Shown here piece after piece: positions 35,338-44,935 of a stretch of DNA of 64,000 nucleotides (the stretch's first letter is position 1; the number at the start of each line of letters is the position of its first letter). The position numbers and the translations under genes were made by a program. The stretch comes from TH5896 sp050748485 (GTDB lineage: Archaea; Thermoproteota; Nitrososphaeria; Nitrososphaerales; Nitrososphaeraceae), in assembly GCA_050748485.1 (NCBI GenBank), contig JBOGPP010000106.1, positions 1 to 64,000 of the forward strand. Direction: 5' to 3'. The notes beneath the pieces were generated by a model. It did no database searches and was not told the origin of the DNA. It saw nothing but the letters and a program-made list of their open reading frames with translations.

Positions 35338-36804
35338 ATGGGGAGTCACAAGATGGATCGTTCGAGATCAGAAATCAATACTCTTGAAAATGCTCAGTCA
35401 GTTCACGCACTCAAATATCCAGAGGATCTAGTTAAAAAAATAAGAAAAGGCAAATTGAAAATCGCAATATATGGACTTGGGCATGTGGGTGCGCCGCTGG
35501 CTGCCACTTGGATAAGAGCCGGCGCCTATGTTATTGGGATTGATAAATCTGAGAAGGTCAGAGAATATGCCCGAGAAGGAAAAACCCAGATTCCGGAGCC
35601 TCACGTTAATGAGGCATTTTCGACAGGACTCAACGAGAACCGATTTTTTGTGTATGATGACCCTGTAGCAGCATCAACGGATTCATTTTTCAAGATGATT
35701 TGTGTTCCTGTGATGGCAGAAAATGCAACTGCAAATCTACACGCTGTCGAGGATGTTGCGTCTTCTATAGCCATGGGCCTTAAGCGTGACGATGTGGTTG
35801 CATTAACACCTAGCGTTCCTCCTGGAACAACTGAGGACTATATCTTACCGATCCTCGAAGATAAATCTGGATTCGAGTGCGAAAGAGACTTTTTTGTGGT
35901 ATACAATCCAGAGAGGATATACGAGGGTAGGGCTATACACGATATCGAGCATGGATACCCAGCAATTGTGGCAGGAGCTGGACCCCAAAGCTTGAAAGTT
36001 GCTTCAGTAGTATATCAAATAATCTTCAAACAGGGCGTAATCAAACTTTCGTCGCTAAGAACAGCAGAATTCGAGAAGCTAATTGAAGGTGTCTATAGAG
36101 ACGTGAATATCGCTCTTGCCAACGAATTGGCTATGATTTCAGAGAGGATCGGCGTAGATTTTTGGGAGGCCAGAAATGCAGCTAATTCCCAATCATATTG
36201 CCATCTCCACAGACCTGGCATAGGCGTAGGAGGGGCATGTATACCGATATATCCTCAGTTTGTCCTTGATATTGCTAATAAAAAGAATATTGAATCGCCA
36301 ATTACCAAACACGGTCGCCTAGTTAATGACCGAATGCCTTCATATGCAGTGAACGAAGCTTTGAATGCTTATCAAAGGATCCAAACCAAGAGAAAGAATC
36401 TCAAAGATTATAAAGTCACACTTCTTGGACTAGCCTTTAGAGGGGGCGTTTCCGATACTAGGCTGTCTCCTACATACAAGGTAATTGAAGAACTTTTTAA
36501 GAAAGGAGTAAAGAATATTCAGGTGCACGACCCTTTGGTAATGCATGATCATACCCTTATGAAATACTCTGGTGTGAGTTTTAGCAATAACTTAGCGTCC
36601 TCATTGAGAGGTGCCGATCTGATTATCATAGTTGCAGATCATTCCGAATACTCAAATCTAAATGTCGAAGATGTTGGAAATGCGATCGTATATGATGGAA
36701 GAGGGATTGTTGACACCTCAAGACCCATTGGATCGAACCTCGTTTCGATAGGTGTTGGCAAGAATATGGCGTCACCCATGAAGATCGAAAAACCAACATC
36801 ATAG
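35338..36804 (+). CDS. UDP-sugar dehydrogenase (WecC-like)
   Basis: Nucleotide-sugar dehydrogenase, 488 aa, NAD-binding domain with IAIYGLGHVGAPLAATW (residues ~40-56), middle domain with the EFEKLIEGVYRDVNIALANELA helix, and catalytic Cys in GIGVGGACIPIYP near residue 300. The CIP pattern fits UDP-N-acetylmannosamine/glucosamine-type dehydrogenases, which oxidise the C6 alcohol to the acid for surface polysaccharide or glycan assembly. The C-terminal UDP-binding domain contains LLGLAFRGGVSDTRLSP. ATG start. The leader is unusually long. Confidence 0.85.
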   Translation: MGSHKMDRSRSEINTLENAQSVHALKYPEDLVKKIRKGKLKIAIYGLGHVGAPLAATWIRAGAYVIGIDKSEKVREYAREGKTQIPEPHVNEAFSTGLNENRFFVYDDPVAASTDSFFKMICVPVMAENATANLHAVEDVASSIAMGLKRDDVVALTPSVPPGTTEDYILPILEDKSGFECERDFFVVYNPERIYEGRAIHDIEHGYPAIVAGAGPQSLKVASVVYQIIFKQGVIKLSSLRTAEFEKLIEGVYRDVNIALANELAMISERIGVDFWEARNAANSQSYCHLHRPGIGVGGACIPIYPQFVLDIANKKNIESPITKHGRLVNDRMPSYAVNEALNAYQRIQTKRKNLKDYKVTLLGLAFRGGVSDTRLSPTYKVIEELFKKGVKNIQVHDPLVMHDHTLMKYSGVSFSNNLASSLRGADLIIIVADHSEYSNLNVEDVGNAIVYDGRGIVDTSRPIGSNLVSIGVGKNMASPMKIEKPTS

Positions 36805-36813
36805 GGATGTTCT

Positions 36814-37875
36814 ATGAAACCTTTACATCGCAAGGAATTACTAACAGTCCAGTGGCGGCGAAACGCAGTTCAGATTATCGATCAAACTAAACTTCCCAAC
36901 AAATTAGTTTATCTAACATGCACAGATCATCGCGAAATCGCTAAAGCAATTAAGTCACTCGTAGTGAGAGGAGCTCCTGCTATAGGGATATGTGCTGCTT
37001 TGGCCTTGTTATTAGTGACCTTGAATAGTAAGGCGAAAACCGAGAGGGGTTTAAGATCAGAGCTGGAAAGAGCTGGCAGCCTATTAATATCCACACGCCC
37101 AACCGCTGTTAACATCAATTGGGCCGTGAGGAGAATTCTCCAGATCTCTTCAAAAGGTAAGAATGTCAAAGAGATAAAGCGATTAGTTAAGCGAGAAGCG
37201 CTGACAATGCTCGACGACGACATTTTAACAAATAGGAAAATGGGGAGGGCAGGTTCAGAATTGTTTTATGATGGAGACGTGGTCATGACGCATTGTAATG
37301 CCGGGTCCCTTGCCACAGCCACATATGGAACCGCGTTGGGTGTACTTAGAGCTGCACGAGAAGATGGAAAAAATTTGAAGGTCATCGCCACGGAAACTAG
37401 ACCTGTAATGCAAGGCTCGAGGTTAACTGCGTTTGAATTGATGCATGATCATTTTGATGTACGTTTGATTTCTGATACTGCCGTTGGATATGTCATGGCA
37501 AACAGGATAGTTGACAAGGTTATTGTAGGAGCTGACAGAATTCTACGCACAGGACACGTCTACAATAAGATAGGAACCTACCAGATCGCCACGATGGCTC
37601 ATATTCACAAGATTCCTTTCTATGTTGCCGCTCCCATTTCTACATTCGATCTAAAAAGCTCCATTTCTGATATAAAAATCGAGGACAGATCTGCTGATGA
37701 AATTACAAAAATCAAGAATATCCTGATAGCTCCCAAAGGAATTCATACCATTAATCCTGCTTTCGACATCACTCCTCCAAATCTTATTACGGGTATAATA
37801 ACTGAAGCCGGTCTATTGGAACCACCTTATCACAGAAGCATAGATGCGATTATCAAGAGAAATAAAAGATATTGA
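36814..37875 (+). CDS. mtnA: S-methyl-5-thioribose-1-phosphate isomerase
   Basis: MtnA/eIF2B-like isomerase of methionine salvage, 353 aa. Motifs: VVRGAPAIGICAALAL, MTHCNAGSLATATYGTALGV (catalytic Cys), ATETRPVMQGSRLTAFEL and VIVGADRILRTGHVYNKIGT with the catalytic Asp. It turns methylthioribose-1-phosphate into methylthioribulose-1-phosphate; the eIF2B-like or ribose-1,5-bisphosphate isomerase relatives are alternatives but lack this exact pattern. ATG at 36814 is 9 bp after the dehydrogenase stop. MetK in the same window covers the other end of SAM cycling. Confidence 0.88.
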   Translation: MKPLHRKELLTVQWRRNAVQIIDQTKLPNKLVYLTCTDHREIAKAIKSLVVRGAPAIGICAALALLLVTLNSKAKTERGLRSELERAGSLLISTRPTAVNINWAVRRILQISSKGKNVKEIKRLVKREALTMLDDDILTNRKMGRAGSELFYDGDVVMTHCNAGSLATATYGTALGVLRAAREDGKNLKVIATETRPVMQGSRLTAFELMHDHFDVRLISDTAVGYVMANRIVDKVIVGADRILRTGHVYNKIGTYQIATMAHIHKIPFYVAAPISTFDLKSSISDIKIEDRSADEITKIKNILIAPKGIHTINPAFDITPPNLITGIITEAGLLEPPYHRSIDAIIKRNKRY

Positions 37876-37941
37876 GGCAAAGGTGCTAAAAAAACATTAA
37901 CGGAATAAAGTATTTATCGAGTATCTGGTAAGGAATGGTAG

Positions 37942-38547
37942 ATGTCATCGCAGAAGGTTACTGACGAACAGGTGTTCGATGCGTTGCGAAAGTGTATGGA
38001 CCCTGAGATCCCGGTTAACGTGGTAGACCTTGGTCTTATATATAATGTAAGAGTCCATCCGACAAATGATGTCGGGATAGAAATGACTATGACTACGAGG
38101 GGTTGTCCCCTTCATGATACCCTTGTTAGTGACGTCAAGCGTTCAGTAGGCAAAATTACGGGGATAGCAAATGTAGATGTCAAAATAGTTTGGGAGCCTC
38201 CATGGACTAGCGATAAGATTAACCCGGCAGTCAGAGAAAAATTAGGAATCGGGAAACCGACCTTACGATTTCAAATAGATTATGAAAAATATAAACCAGC
38301 GAGGACAGGTAAACTGACACCTCAAGAAGATGGTTCTCTGGTCTTATTAAACGACAGTAGTCAGGCGTTCATGGTTAATCAGGCTATCGTTGATTTCTGG
38401 AATTCTTGTGAGGGTAATAAGACGGTGACCGAGCTTACTGATGATTTTTCAAAGAAACTAGGCATGACCAGGCAACAAGTTGAGAAGGAAGTACTTCAAC
38501 TGGTGGAACAACTTTTCGATTCTGGACTCCTTCAACCTCCTCAGTGA
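37942..38547 (+). CDS. MIP18/DUF59 Fe-S maturation domain fused to PqqD-like domain
   Basis: 201 aa in two parts. Residues ~1-100 are a DUF59/MIP18-type domain (FDALRKCMDPEIPVNVVDLG; TMTTRGCPLHDTL with the conserved Cys), involved in iron-sulfur cluster assembly. Residues ~110-200 look like a PqqD-type peptide-binding winged helix (TPQEDGSLVLLNDSSQAFMV; VNQAIVDFWNSCEGNKTVTEL; KEVLQLVEQLFDSGLL). The combination would place a cluster-loading domain on a peptide-recognition domain. No radical SAM partner is adjacent. Its stop overlaps the next gene's GTG start. Confidence 0.75.
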   Translation: MSSQKVTDEQVFDALRKCMDPEIPVNVVDLGLIYNVRVHPTNDVGIEMTMTTRGCPLHDTLVSDVKRSVGKITGIANVDVKIVWEPPWTSDKINPAVREKLGIGKPTLRFQIDYEKYKPARTGKLTPQEDGSLVLLNDSSQAFMVNQAIVDFWNSCEGNKTVTELTDDFSKKLGMTRQQVEKEVLQLVEQLFDSGLLQPPQ

Positions 38548-39140
38548 AATATTCTCAATTATTAACAGGAACCACGACTAGTAACGCATTGAAATTAGTC
38601 GTAGAGTTGGGAATGGGGGATGGAAGGCATTTGCGTGCACTGTCAAAAGATGAGCGAAACAACAATATTCACTTCGTAGGTATAGAGAATGATAGGTCTC
38701 TTTACATTGAGGCTGCCACACTCATCAATACTAACAACGTTGTCCTCATAAACGATAGTTTCGAGAATAGAATTAGGGACTTCAAAAATGGGACTATAGA
38801 TAAAGTCATTATGATACTTCCGGATCCTGAATATATTGATCGTCTTTATTCCGATGATTGGGTCGCTGTGTATACGGACATTTTTCTTAAATTAAAGAAA
38901 TTGGGGACACTTGAAATAGTTACCGAAATTATTGATGAATTACTTCAACCAGTTTCGGAGACTGCATTTCATACTTGGGCTAAATGGCTTCTGGAGACTT
39001 TCATCAAGTTGGGTTTTGAAGTGGAGGAGATTCTAAATGAGGCCCCATGTAACTATTCTTCAACTTGCCTAGATCGATTCAGGAAGGACCCAGAGCGAAT
39101 TAGAATAATAACACTTAGATTGTTCAAACCCCTAACCTGA
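38544..39140 (+). CDS. SAM-dependent methyltransferase-like protein (TrmB-like)
   Basis: 198 aa with a class I methyltransferase-like Rossmann core: motif I VVELGMGDGRHLRAL (residues ~19-33), an acidic second strand FVGIENDRS, and DKVIMILPDPEY at motif IV, the arrangement of tRNA m7G-type enzymes (LPDP). The usual catalytic signature of TrmB is incomplete, so the substrate may differ. GTG start overlaps the previous gene by four bases, so the pair is coexpressed. Confidence 0.6.
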   Translation: MKYSQLLTGTTTSNALKLVVELGMGDGRHLRALSKDERNNNIHFVGIENDRSLYIEAATLINTNNVVLINDSFENRIRDFKNGTIDKVIMILPDPEYIDRLYSDDWVAVYTDIFLKLKKLGTLEIVTEIIDELLQPVSETAFHTWAKWLLETFIKLGFEVEEILNEAPCNYSSTCLDRFRKDPERIRIITLRLFKPLT

Positions 39141-39152
39141 CTTGAAATTGTT

Positions 39153-39614
39153 TCACCTGATTGTACCTGAATTCCTGTGTTTCAGTTCCACATGGTCTTC
39201 GTAACACTTCTTTGAACACAAGTTGGAATTACAATATAGCTCTTCGCATGGAATAGAATCTTCAGTATTGTGTTCAATATTGCAGTAAGTGCAAAAATAT
39301 CCAAGTTGCAGCTGGATGGAGTTAGTAAGTGGTCCATCACATGCCATTTTCTCCTTGAACCACAATACCTCAACATTTATCTTCTCCGCATGGCTTTGAA
39401 CTCTATCGAAGGCCTCGTAGAAACCACCACATAGAAATTCCCTTATTGAAGTTTTTCCAATGTGCCCGTCTGGATTTCGATTTCTGAATGCTACTAGCCA
39501 CTTAACGCTAGGAATCAAATCATGATCGTCACTCAACGCGCCATCAATCCCTATCGTGTCTTCCCTTATTTTTATCCTATAGTACGAAATGGTCCTAAAA
39601 ATCGATTTGCTCAT
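39153..39614 (-). CDS. hypothetical protein with C-terminal Cys/His zinc site
   Basis: 153 aa. The first ~95 residues are of unknown fold; the last ~45 hold a dense Cys/His region (YFCTYCNIEHNTE; CEELYCNSNLCSKKCYEDH; ELKH) that should bind one or two zinc ions, resembling small treble-clef/B-box fingers. It lies 8 bp downstream of priS on the same strand (priL-priS-this gene), so a role near DNA replication or repair is possible but unproven. ATG start. Confidence 0.6.
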   Translation of the reverse strand: MSKSIFRTISYYRIKIREDTIGIDGALSDDHDLIPSVKWLVAFRNRNPDGHIGKTSIREFLCGGFYEAFDRVQSHAEKINVEVLWFKEKMACDGPLTNSIQLQLGYFCTYCNIEHNTEDSIPCEELYCNSNLCSKKCYEDHVELKHRNSGTIR

Positions 39615-39622
39615 CCAGCGAG

Positions 39623-40774
39623 TTACACTGCGTGTGCGAGACCTTTAGATATGAGGTAGACCCCTATAAAGATGGGTACGCGAACAATCTCCTCACCAAG
39701 ATTGAATCTCTCACCTTTAAGCCGCAGTTTTAACCTCGGGGGCATAATCTCAACGGCTACTTCGCGACTCGAAAGCTGACATGACTCGTCGAAAGGATCG
39801 AATGAATTCAAATCTAAAGATAAAGTCTTTGTGAGTCCGCTCTTGCTATTCAATGTTCCTGGCATTCTGAACACCCGATGAACGTCGGTGGTTACTTGTG
39901 AATCAATTCGAACGCCCATTTCCTTAGCAATATCGGCTACTCGCTTCCTGAATTGTTCAATGTCACCCAGTTCCTTCACCAATTTGGTTAGCTTTCTTTG
40001 CGACGTTATGGATATCCCTAATTTATCAGAGATTCTCTTTCGCCAGCCATAATCCAGTCCTCCTAGTGGAAATCTAACGCGAAAATCATTATGTGTATCT
40101 TTCCTGACCCCGATGACATCGGCCAAGATCCCTATTCCCATTATGTATGCGGCCAAATCAGCCCTTGCCTGACTATTGAGATCATTGAATGATTCATCTA
40201 GAACGTGGACATGAAAACCGTTGTTGCCTGAAAAGTATGTGGTGATCTTTTCTGGGCTTATCCCTATATCAGAGACGAGGAAATGATGCAATTTCGAAAC
40301 TTCATTTTTTAGTCCATTAATACATCTATCGCAAGGGAGCATTACTTCTGCAAAGTTATTTGAACCGCATTTTGGACATCTGTCTTCAGAGCCTAAGAAG
40401 TAACAGCTCCGACAGGAAAAGCATGTCATATAGGAATGAGATAGCCTACATTTCAAATCGAGGTCCTTAAGATCGATATCAAAGATGAGATCTGCCCCTC
40501 TCCATCCTTTTTCGCTTATCGGGAGTACTGGGAAGTCATATTGTGCGTTTGACGCGAATACGTCGGAGGGAGTTTCCAATACCAACGATGCAACCAGTCT
40601 GCCCAAACTGGAAAATTTAAGATGCCTCTTCATCACACCATCGAATCCCATCAGTCCGAACTCGCGGTTCTGTATTCTTACCGGCTCCTCTATTCTGTTC
40701 CCATGATTGAAATAAAATTCTCTGAACGCTGCCTTCATCATCTGTAAGTCTTTGCTTGTTTTGGTAGAAATCAT
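39623..40774 (-). CDS. priS: DNA primase small (catalytic) subunit
   Basis: Archaeal-eukaryal primase catalytic subunit, 383 aa, synthesising RNA primers (and DNA) for replication. The catalytic Asp pair is in DLIFDIDLKDLD (about residues 95-106), the zinc stem is CFSCRSCYFLGSEDRCPKCG, and the nucleotide-site stretch YFSGNNGFHVHV follows. It lies 21 bp downstream of priL; the two subunits form the functional heterodimer. Confidence 0.93.
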   Translation of the reverse strand: MISTKTSKDLQMMKAAFREFYFNHGNRIEEPVRIQNREFGLMGFDGVMKRHLKFSSLGRLVASLVLETPSDVFASNAQYDFPVLPISEKGWRGADLIFDIDLKDLDLKCRLSHSYMTCFSCRSCYFLGSEDRCPKCGSNNFAEVMLPCDRCINGLKNEVSKLHHFLVSDIGISPEKITTYFSGNNGFHVHVLDESFNDLNSQARADLAAYIMGIGILADVIGVRKDTHNDFRVRFPLGGLDYGWRKRISDKLGISITSQRKLTKLVKELGDIEQFRKRVADIAKEMGVRIDSQVTTDVHRVFRMPGTLNSKSGLTKTLSLDLNSFDPFDESCQLSSREVAVEIMPPRLKLRLKGERFNLGEEIVRVPIFIGVYLISKGLAHAV

Positions 40775-40795
40775 ATCGATTCAGACAGTTCGTCT

Positions 40796-41836
40796 TTATC
40801 TCAAGTTTGTGTCCCGATAATACTTGACTGCTCTTCCGAATTGGACTGGATTTATCAATCCATCACACTGGCTCGTAGCAAAGCAGAGGCCGTCATTTCG
40901 TAGTTTGGTACAGGAAGGAACCAAATAGCGTACACGACTTCCTCTCTCTCCTGCCAAGTGCTCAACCTGATACCTGGACACCCTTTCGTCATAATCTGGG
41001 GCATTCTTGAAAAGTGATACTATCTCTTCGATATTCTTTCCTACAGCTAGCATATATGTGGCGAGCATCACCCTCGCAGAATGAGGTAGATTTTCTCCAC
41101 CCGCCATTAGCTCTAAGGCGTGGTTTACGCAGGGAGGATAAGCTGATGGGGTATTGGCAAGTTTACGGCTAACCATGGGAATGCTCGCTTTTAGGATATT
41201 CGCTTGTTCTTTTATCGTTGCTGGAACATGCGATGGGTTCATTTGTTTTATTCTCTCTAGCAAGAGATTTGTTACCTCAGCTCGAATTAACCGCACAGTC
41301 TCTTCGGGATCGAGGAATACTCGCCCATCGTGCACGAGTCGATTGATTAGCTTCCATTCTTGCTCATGAAATAAGTGAGACCTTTTAAGATAATCTGTTA
41401 CCTTTACCTCAAACATAAGCTGGTATTTCATACTGGGGAGCACATCCATTTTTAGTAGCTCCTTAAAGACTTTGAAAAGCAAAAGTTTTTTAGTTGAAGG
41501 ATCACCGTGCGTCTTCAAATCGTGCACAAGGAATTTTTCGGCTCTTAGCGCTTCACATAGACAATGCTTTTTAGTGAGATTGTCTGAATTTATTGCTTTA
41601 ATGATCAAAATTCCGACGAGGAATGTCAATATCTCGATTTCGTGTCTTTCTAGAGTGAAATCTGGTTTGGCGTGTTCAATTTCACTTCTTATCCTGTTCG
41701 ATGCTCTTTCTACTATGTGTCCAAGCTCTGGTAGATTAAGATCATCAAGATTAAAGTAAGTTTGATGCATATACTCGGCTGCCTCATTCAAGAAGGGATA
41801 TTTTGCCAAGTCGGCAGTTCCGAGTCGAATGGTCAT
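40796..41836 (-). CDS. priL: DNA primase large subunit
   Basis: Regulatory/Fe-S subunit of the primase, 346 aa from ATG 41836. The four cluster cysteines are in YPPCVNHAL, VPSCTKLRND, GLCFAT and SQCDGL. The longer frame back to 41890 is rejected because a clear TATA box lies between, 17-25 bases before ATG 41836. Forms the heterodimer with PriS and helps initiate primers. Operon order priL-priS-Cys/His protein. Confidence 0.92.
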   Translation of the reverse strand: MTIRLGTADLAKYPFLNEAAEYMHQTYFNLDDLNLPELGHIVERASNRIRSEIEHAKPDFTLERHEIEILTFLVGILIIKAINSDNLTKKHCLCEALRAEKFLVHDLKTHGDPSTKKLLLFKVFKELLKMDVLPSMKYQLMFEVKVTDYLKRSHLFHEQEWKLINRLVHDGRVFLDPEETVRLIRAEVTNLLLERIKQMNPSHVPATIKEQANILKASIPMVSRKLANTPSAYPPCVNHALELMAGGENLPHSARVMLATYMLAVGKNIEEIVSLFKNAPDYDERVSRYQVEHLAGERGSRVRYLVPSCTKLRNDGLCFATSQCDGLINPVQFGRAVKYYRDTNLR

Positions 41837-41852
41837 TGTCGCTAATCTATTA

Positions 41853-41861
41853 TTATATATA
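41853..41861 (-). promoter_or_regulatory. priL TATA box
   Basis: TATATATAA on the minus strand ends 17 bases and starts 25 bases before the priL ATG at 41836. This decides the start codon and suggests a leaderless priL message. Confidence 0.55.
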
Positions 41862-42063
41862 CGCTTATAAAATAACAGCGATCGTAGCATTAGTCAACTA
41901 TTGGAGCATTCTGATTTGAACTTGTTTTTTTGCCAATAGGTAACTATGGATTATTCCATTTCGGCTAACCACGCATCTCAAAAAAAGCTGGTCGATATGT
42001 TCGTTCACGAATATCACCTACCAACAAATTTAAAACCTAAAGTAGTTTGTCTCCAGCAATATT

Positions 42064-43533
42064 ATGACCAGTTACGACCAAATTATGAAGCTTGCACTTG
42101 AACGCGGGTTTTACTTCCCCAGCTGCGAAATCTACCCAGACGCCCCTGCAGGTTTCTGGGAATACGGTCCTATAGGAGTGAATATGAAGAACAAATTCAT
42201 AGCGCTTTGGCGAAGGGAGTTGATACGGCGAGATAGTATGATAGAGGTCGATGGGTCTCAGATAATGAGCCGGAGCGTTTTCGAAGCGTCTGGGCATTTA
42301 CTTAACTTCAGTGATCCACTATTAGAATGCAAAAACTGTAACTCAATATTTCGGGCAGATAGATATATCTCTGAAAAAATAGGGAGAGCTATTCCAGAAG
42401 GTACCTCTGAAATAGCAATGAACTCAATGATAGCAGAGAACCATATTCGATGCCAAAATTGCAAGGGAGAGTTTAAGTCTGTAACTCGATTCAATATGAT
42501 GTTCAAAGTTGGAATCGGTTCTTCGCACGATGAGGCTTACTTGAGGCCTGAAACCTGCCAGACTATTTTCGTTGATTTCTCTAGGGTATTTAAGACAATG
42601 AGGGGGAAGCTACCATTAGGGATAGCTCAGATAGGCAAGAGCTTTAGAAACGAAATTGCGCCTAGACAGAGCTTGTTGAGACTTAGGGAATTTTATCAGG
42701 CAGAGATTGAAGTTTTTTGTAACCCTGACCGGTTGAATGAGATGCCCAAATTCGATGAAGTAAGAAATACTCGACTTAATTTGTATGATGATGATTACCA
42801 TCGCGATATAACCGCTTACGACTGTTTGGACCAGGGGCTACTACCTAATAAGCTGGTTGCATATTATCTAGCACTACTTACAGAGTTCTACGGCAAGACA
42901 GGAATCGACATGAAGCGAACTAGATTTAGAAGATTAACCGATGATGAGAAGGCCTTCTATTCTCTTGTTGCATTTGATTTTGAAGTAGAAACCAGCATTG
43001 GTTGGCTGGAACTTGTAGCTTGTAACTATCGGGCAGACTACGACCTCAAGGGTCATTCGTCGACTAGTAACCATAATCTCGAAGTTATTGAGCCTACGAA
43101 CCAGACTAAGGTCTTACCTCACGTTTTCGAATTGTCGATGGGAATTGATAGGAGCCTTTACACTATCTTAGAACACTGCTACCACGAAGATTTTAGACAT
43201 GATGACCGAGTTGTTCTAAGGCTTAACCCTTACCTTGCTCCTATCACATTTGGAGTACTTCCTCTTATGTCAAAAACCATCATGGTCGAAAAGTCTAGGG
43301 CGATCCATTCGCTTTTGAAAAGAGATTTCGATTCGGTCTACGATGAGTCAGGTTCGATAGGCAGACGTTATAGACGGTTAGAAGAAATCGGAGTTCCATT
43401 TGCGATTACCATAGACCAGCAAACGCTGGTGGACGATACTGTGACTGTCAGATATAGAGACTCTATGGAACAGGAGAGAATTAATACAGGGGAGCTGAAA
43501 AAATTCCTCGAGGACAAGTCTGCGGTAGTTTGA
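42064..43533 (+). CDS. glyS: glycyl-tRNA synthetase
   Basis: Class II synthetase charging tRNA-Gly, 489 aa, archaeal/eukaryal dimeric type. The start region LERGFYFPSCEIYPDAPAGF and EYGPIGVNMKNKFI are family marks; the zinc-binding part has CKNCNSIF and CQNCKGEF; class II motif 2 is around SFRNEIAPRQ and motif 3 around LSMGIDRSLYTILE. Divergent from priL across 227 bp with a TTTAAAACC element about 30 bases before the ATG. Confidence 0.95.
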   Translation: MTSYDQIMKLALERGFYFPSCEIYPDAPAGFWEYGPIGVNMKNKFIALWRRELIRRDSMIEVDGSQIMSRSVFEASGHLLNFSDPLLECKNCNSIFRADRYISEKIGRAIPEGTSEIAMNSMIAENHIRCQNCKGEFKSVTRFNMMFKVGIGSSHDEAYLRPETCQTIFVDFSRVFKTMRGKLPLGIAQIGKSFRNEIAPRQSLLRLREFYQAEIEVFCNPDRLNEMPKFDEVRNTRLNLYDDDYHRDITAYDCLDQGLLPNKLVAYYLALLTEFYGKTGIDMKRTRFRRLTDDEKAFYSLVAFDFEVETSIGWLELVACNYRADYDLKGHSSTSNHNLEVIEPTNQTKVLPHVFELSMGIDRSLYTILEHCYHEDFRHDDRVVLRLNPYLAPITFGVLPLMSKTIMVEKSRAIHSLLKRDFDSVYDESGSIGRRYRRLEEIGVPFAITIDQQTLVDDTVTVRYRDSMEQERINTGELKKFLEDKSAVV

Positions 43534-43580
43534 AATGTACCTAACCATGATCTTAAATGGGGGTTTAATGTAATCTTCTA

Positions 43581-43877
43581 CTACGTCTTTTGCTTATGTT
43601 CCCGATTAATTCTTGTTATCTCGTCTTCCAAAAGTCTTGAATATCGCTGGTAAGATTCTAGGAGGCGTTTCCGAGTGTTTGTAAGTTGCATACAGACATT
43701 TAAGGCTTCAAGGCAAGAATCCATCGATCTTTCTGAGGCAAATCTGTTCATTGCAGATCTAAATTGGATGATGAGTTTCTTCTGTTCAGAGCTTTGGTCA
43801 TTGATAAAATTTGCCAGCTCTTCGACTTCCGCAGAAATGTCTGATACACTTACTCTGTCAAACTTAATCAATGGCAT
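43581..43877 (-). CDS. small coiled-coil protein, 98 aa
   Basis: Helical protein with charged heptad-like repeats (VEELANFINDQSSEQKKLI; RKRLLESYQRYSRLLEDEITRINREH). No family recognised. Starts with ATG at 43877. The opposite-strand frame over the same DNA looks less protein-like. Convergent with glyS. Confidence 0.55.
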   Translation of the reverse strand: MPLIKFDRVSVSDISAEVEELANFINDQSSEQKKLIIQFRSAMNRFASERSMDSCLEALNVCMQLTNTRKRLLESYQRYSRLLEDEITRINREHKQKT

Positions 43878-44071
43878 TCACCTCAGGAATTATAGATTTG
43901 AGATAACTTGAAATCAATAACAAGTGCTTGATCACAAATACTAGCTATATTAATGTAGAATGAATAGCATGCATAAATTTTGGTCTAAGATGTGAACTAT
44001 CCTTAAAGTATGCCGTACCTGTGTATATCTTAGGACAATGTTTATTTACAATACTCCAACTCCAGGAATAT

Positions 44072-44914
44072 ATGGTAGTTGATAACAAAGGAAGACTTTC
44101 GTATCTTAGAGTCTTGAAGGAAGACCTATTGATTTTACGAATAACTCCAGTTGATGGTCAAGTACCTGACTTCAAGGCAGGTCAGTTCCTCACTGTTGGG
44201 CAACACATACCTCGAGAAGGAAAAGTCATCCGCAGGGCGTATTCGATAGCTTCACCTCCTGAACGGAAAAGCTACTTTGAGCTGCTCATACGCTGGGTAA
44301 GAAAACCAGTACCGGGAAGGCTTACGACTGAACTCTTCAATATGAAGGAAGGGGATGACGTTAGTTGGGTGAAGCCCACTGGTATATTCACAATCAATCA
44401 GTCGAAACCAGATGGGACGCCTGATGAGAGGCGGATGGTACTGATTGGTGGGGGAACAGGATTGGCCCCGTTTATAGCCTATTCGCTCCATCTAAAGTCT
44501 ATCCAGAGCAAGAGGGAGATTGTGGTGCTACATGGCGCCAGCTATGTCGACGAACTCAGCTATAGAGAACTCTTGACCCAACTCGAAGAAGAAAGTGAGG
44601 AGATTGGTAGAGATAAGTGGAACTTTCGATATAGAGCGAGTATTAGCCGGCCTCAGGAATGGTTCAATAGAACATGGGGAGGACAGAAAGGTAGAGTGGA
44701 ATCATTCTTGAGACCAAAAGCTGGAACCGACAAGTCTCCATTAGAGGAATTAGTAGGTGAGAAAATAACTCCAGAGAATACATGTTTCTATGTGTGTGGA
44801 TGGCAGGGTACAGTTGATGGGGCACTCGATTACCTGGTCCCAAAGGGTTTTGTTACCGAACGCCAGAAAAGAAAGGACGGTAGTTATGACGTCAAATTCG
44901 AATCGTATGGATAG
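44072..44914 (+). CDS. ferredoxin-NADP(+) reductase-like flavoprotein
   Basis: 280 aa from ATG 44072. FAD domain with the RAYSIASPP motif (about residues 58-66), then the NAD(P) domain with LIGGGTGLAPFIAY and the C-terminal CFYVCGWQGTVDGALDYL. Moves electrons between NAD(P)H and ferredoxin or flavodoxin. I chose 44072 over the frame start at 44021 because TTTATTTA lies 24-31 bases upstream. Could feed the FixABCX system with reductant. Isolated gene. Confidence 0.82.
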   Translation: MVVDNKGRLSYLRVLKEDLLILRITPVDGQVPDFKAGQFLTVGQHIPREGKVIRRAYSIASPPERKSYFELLIRWVRKPVPGRLTTELFNMKEGDDVSWVKPTGIFTINQSKPDGTPDERRMVLIGGGTGLAPFIAYSLHLKSIQSKREIVVLHGASYVDELSYRELLTQLEEESEEIGRDKWNFRYRASISRPQEWFNRTWGGQKGRVESFLRPKAGTDKSPLEELVGEKITPENTCFYVCGWQGTVDGALDYLVPKGFVTERQKRKDGSYDVKFESYG

Positions 44915-44935
44915 GTAAATGCCTGCACTAAAGCC

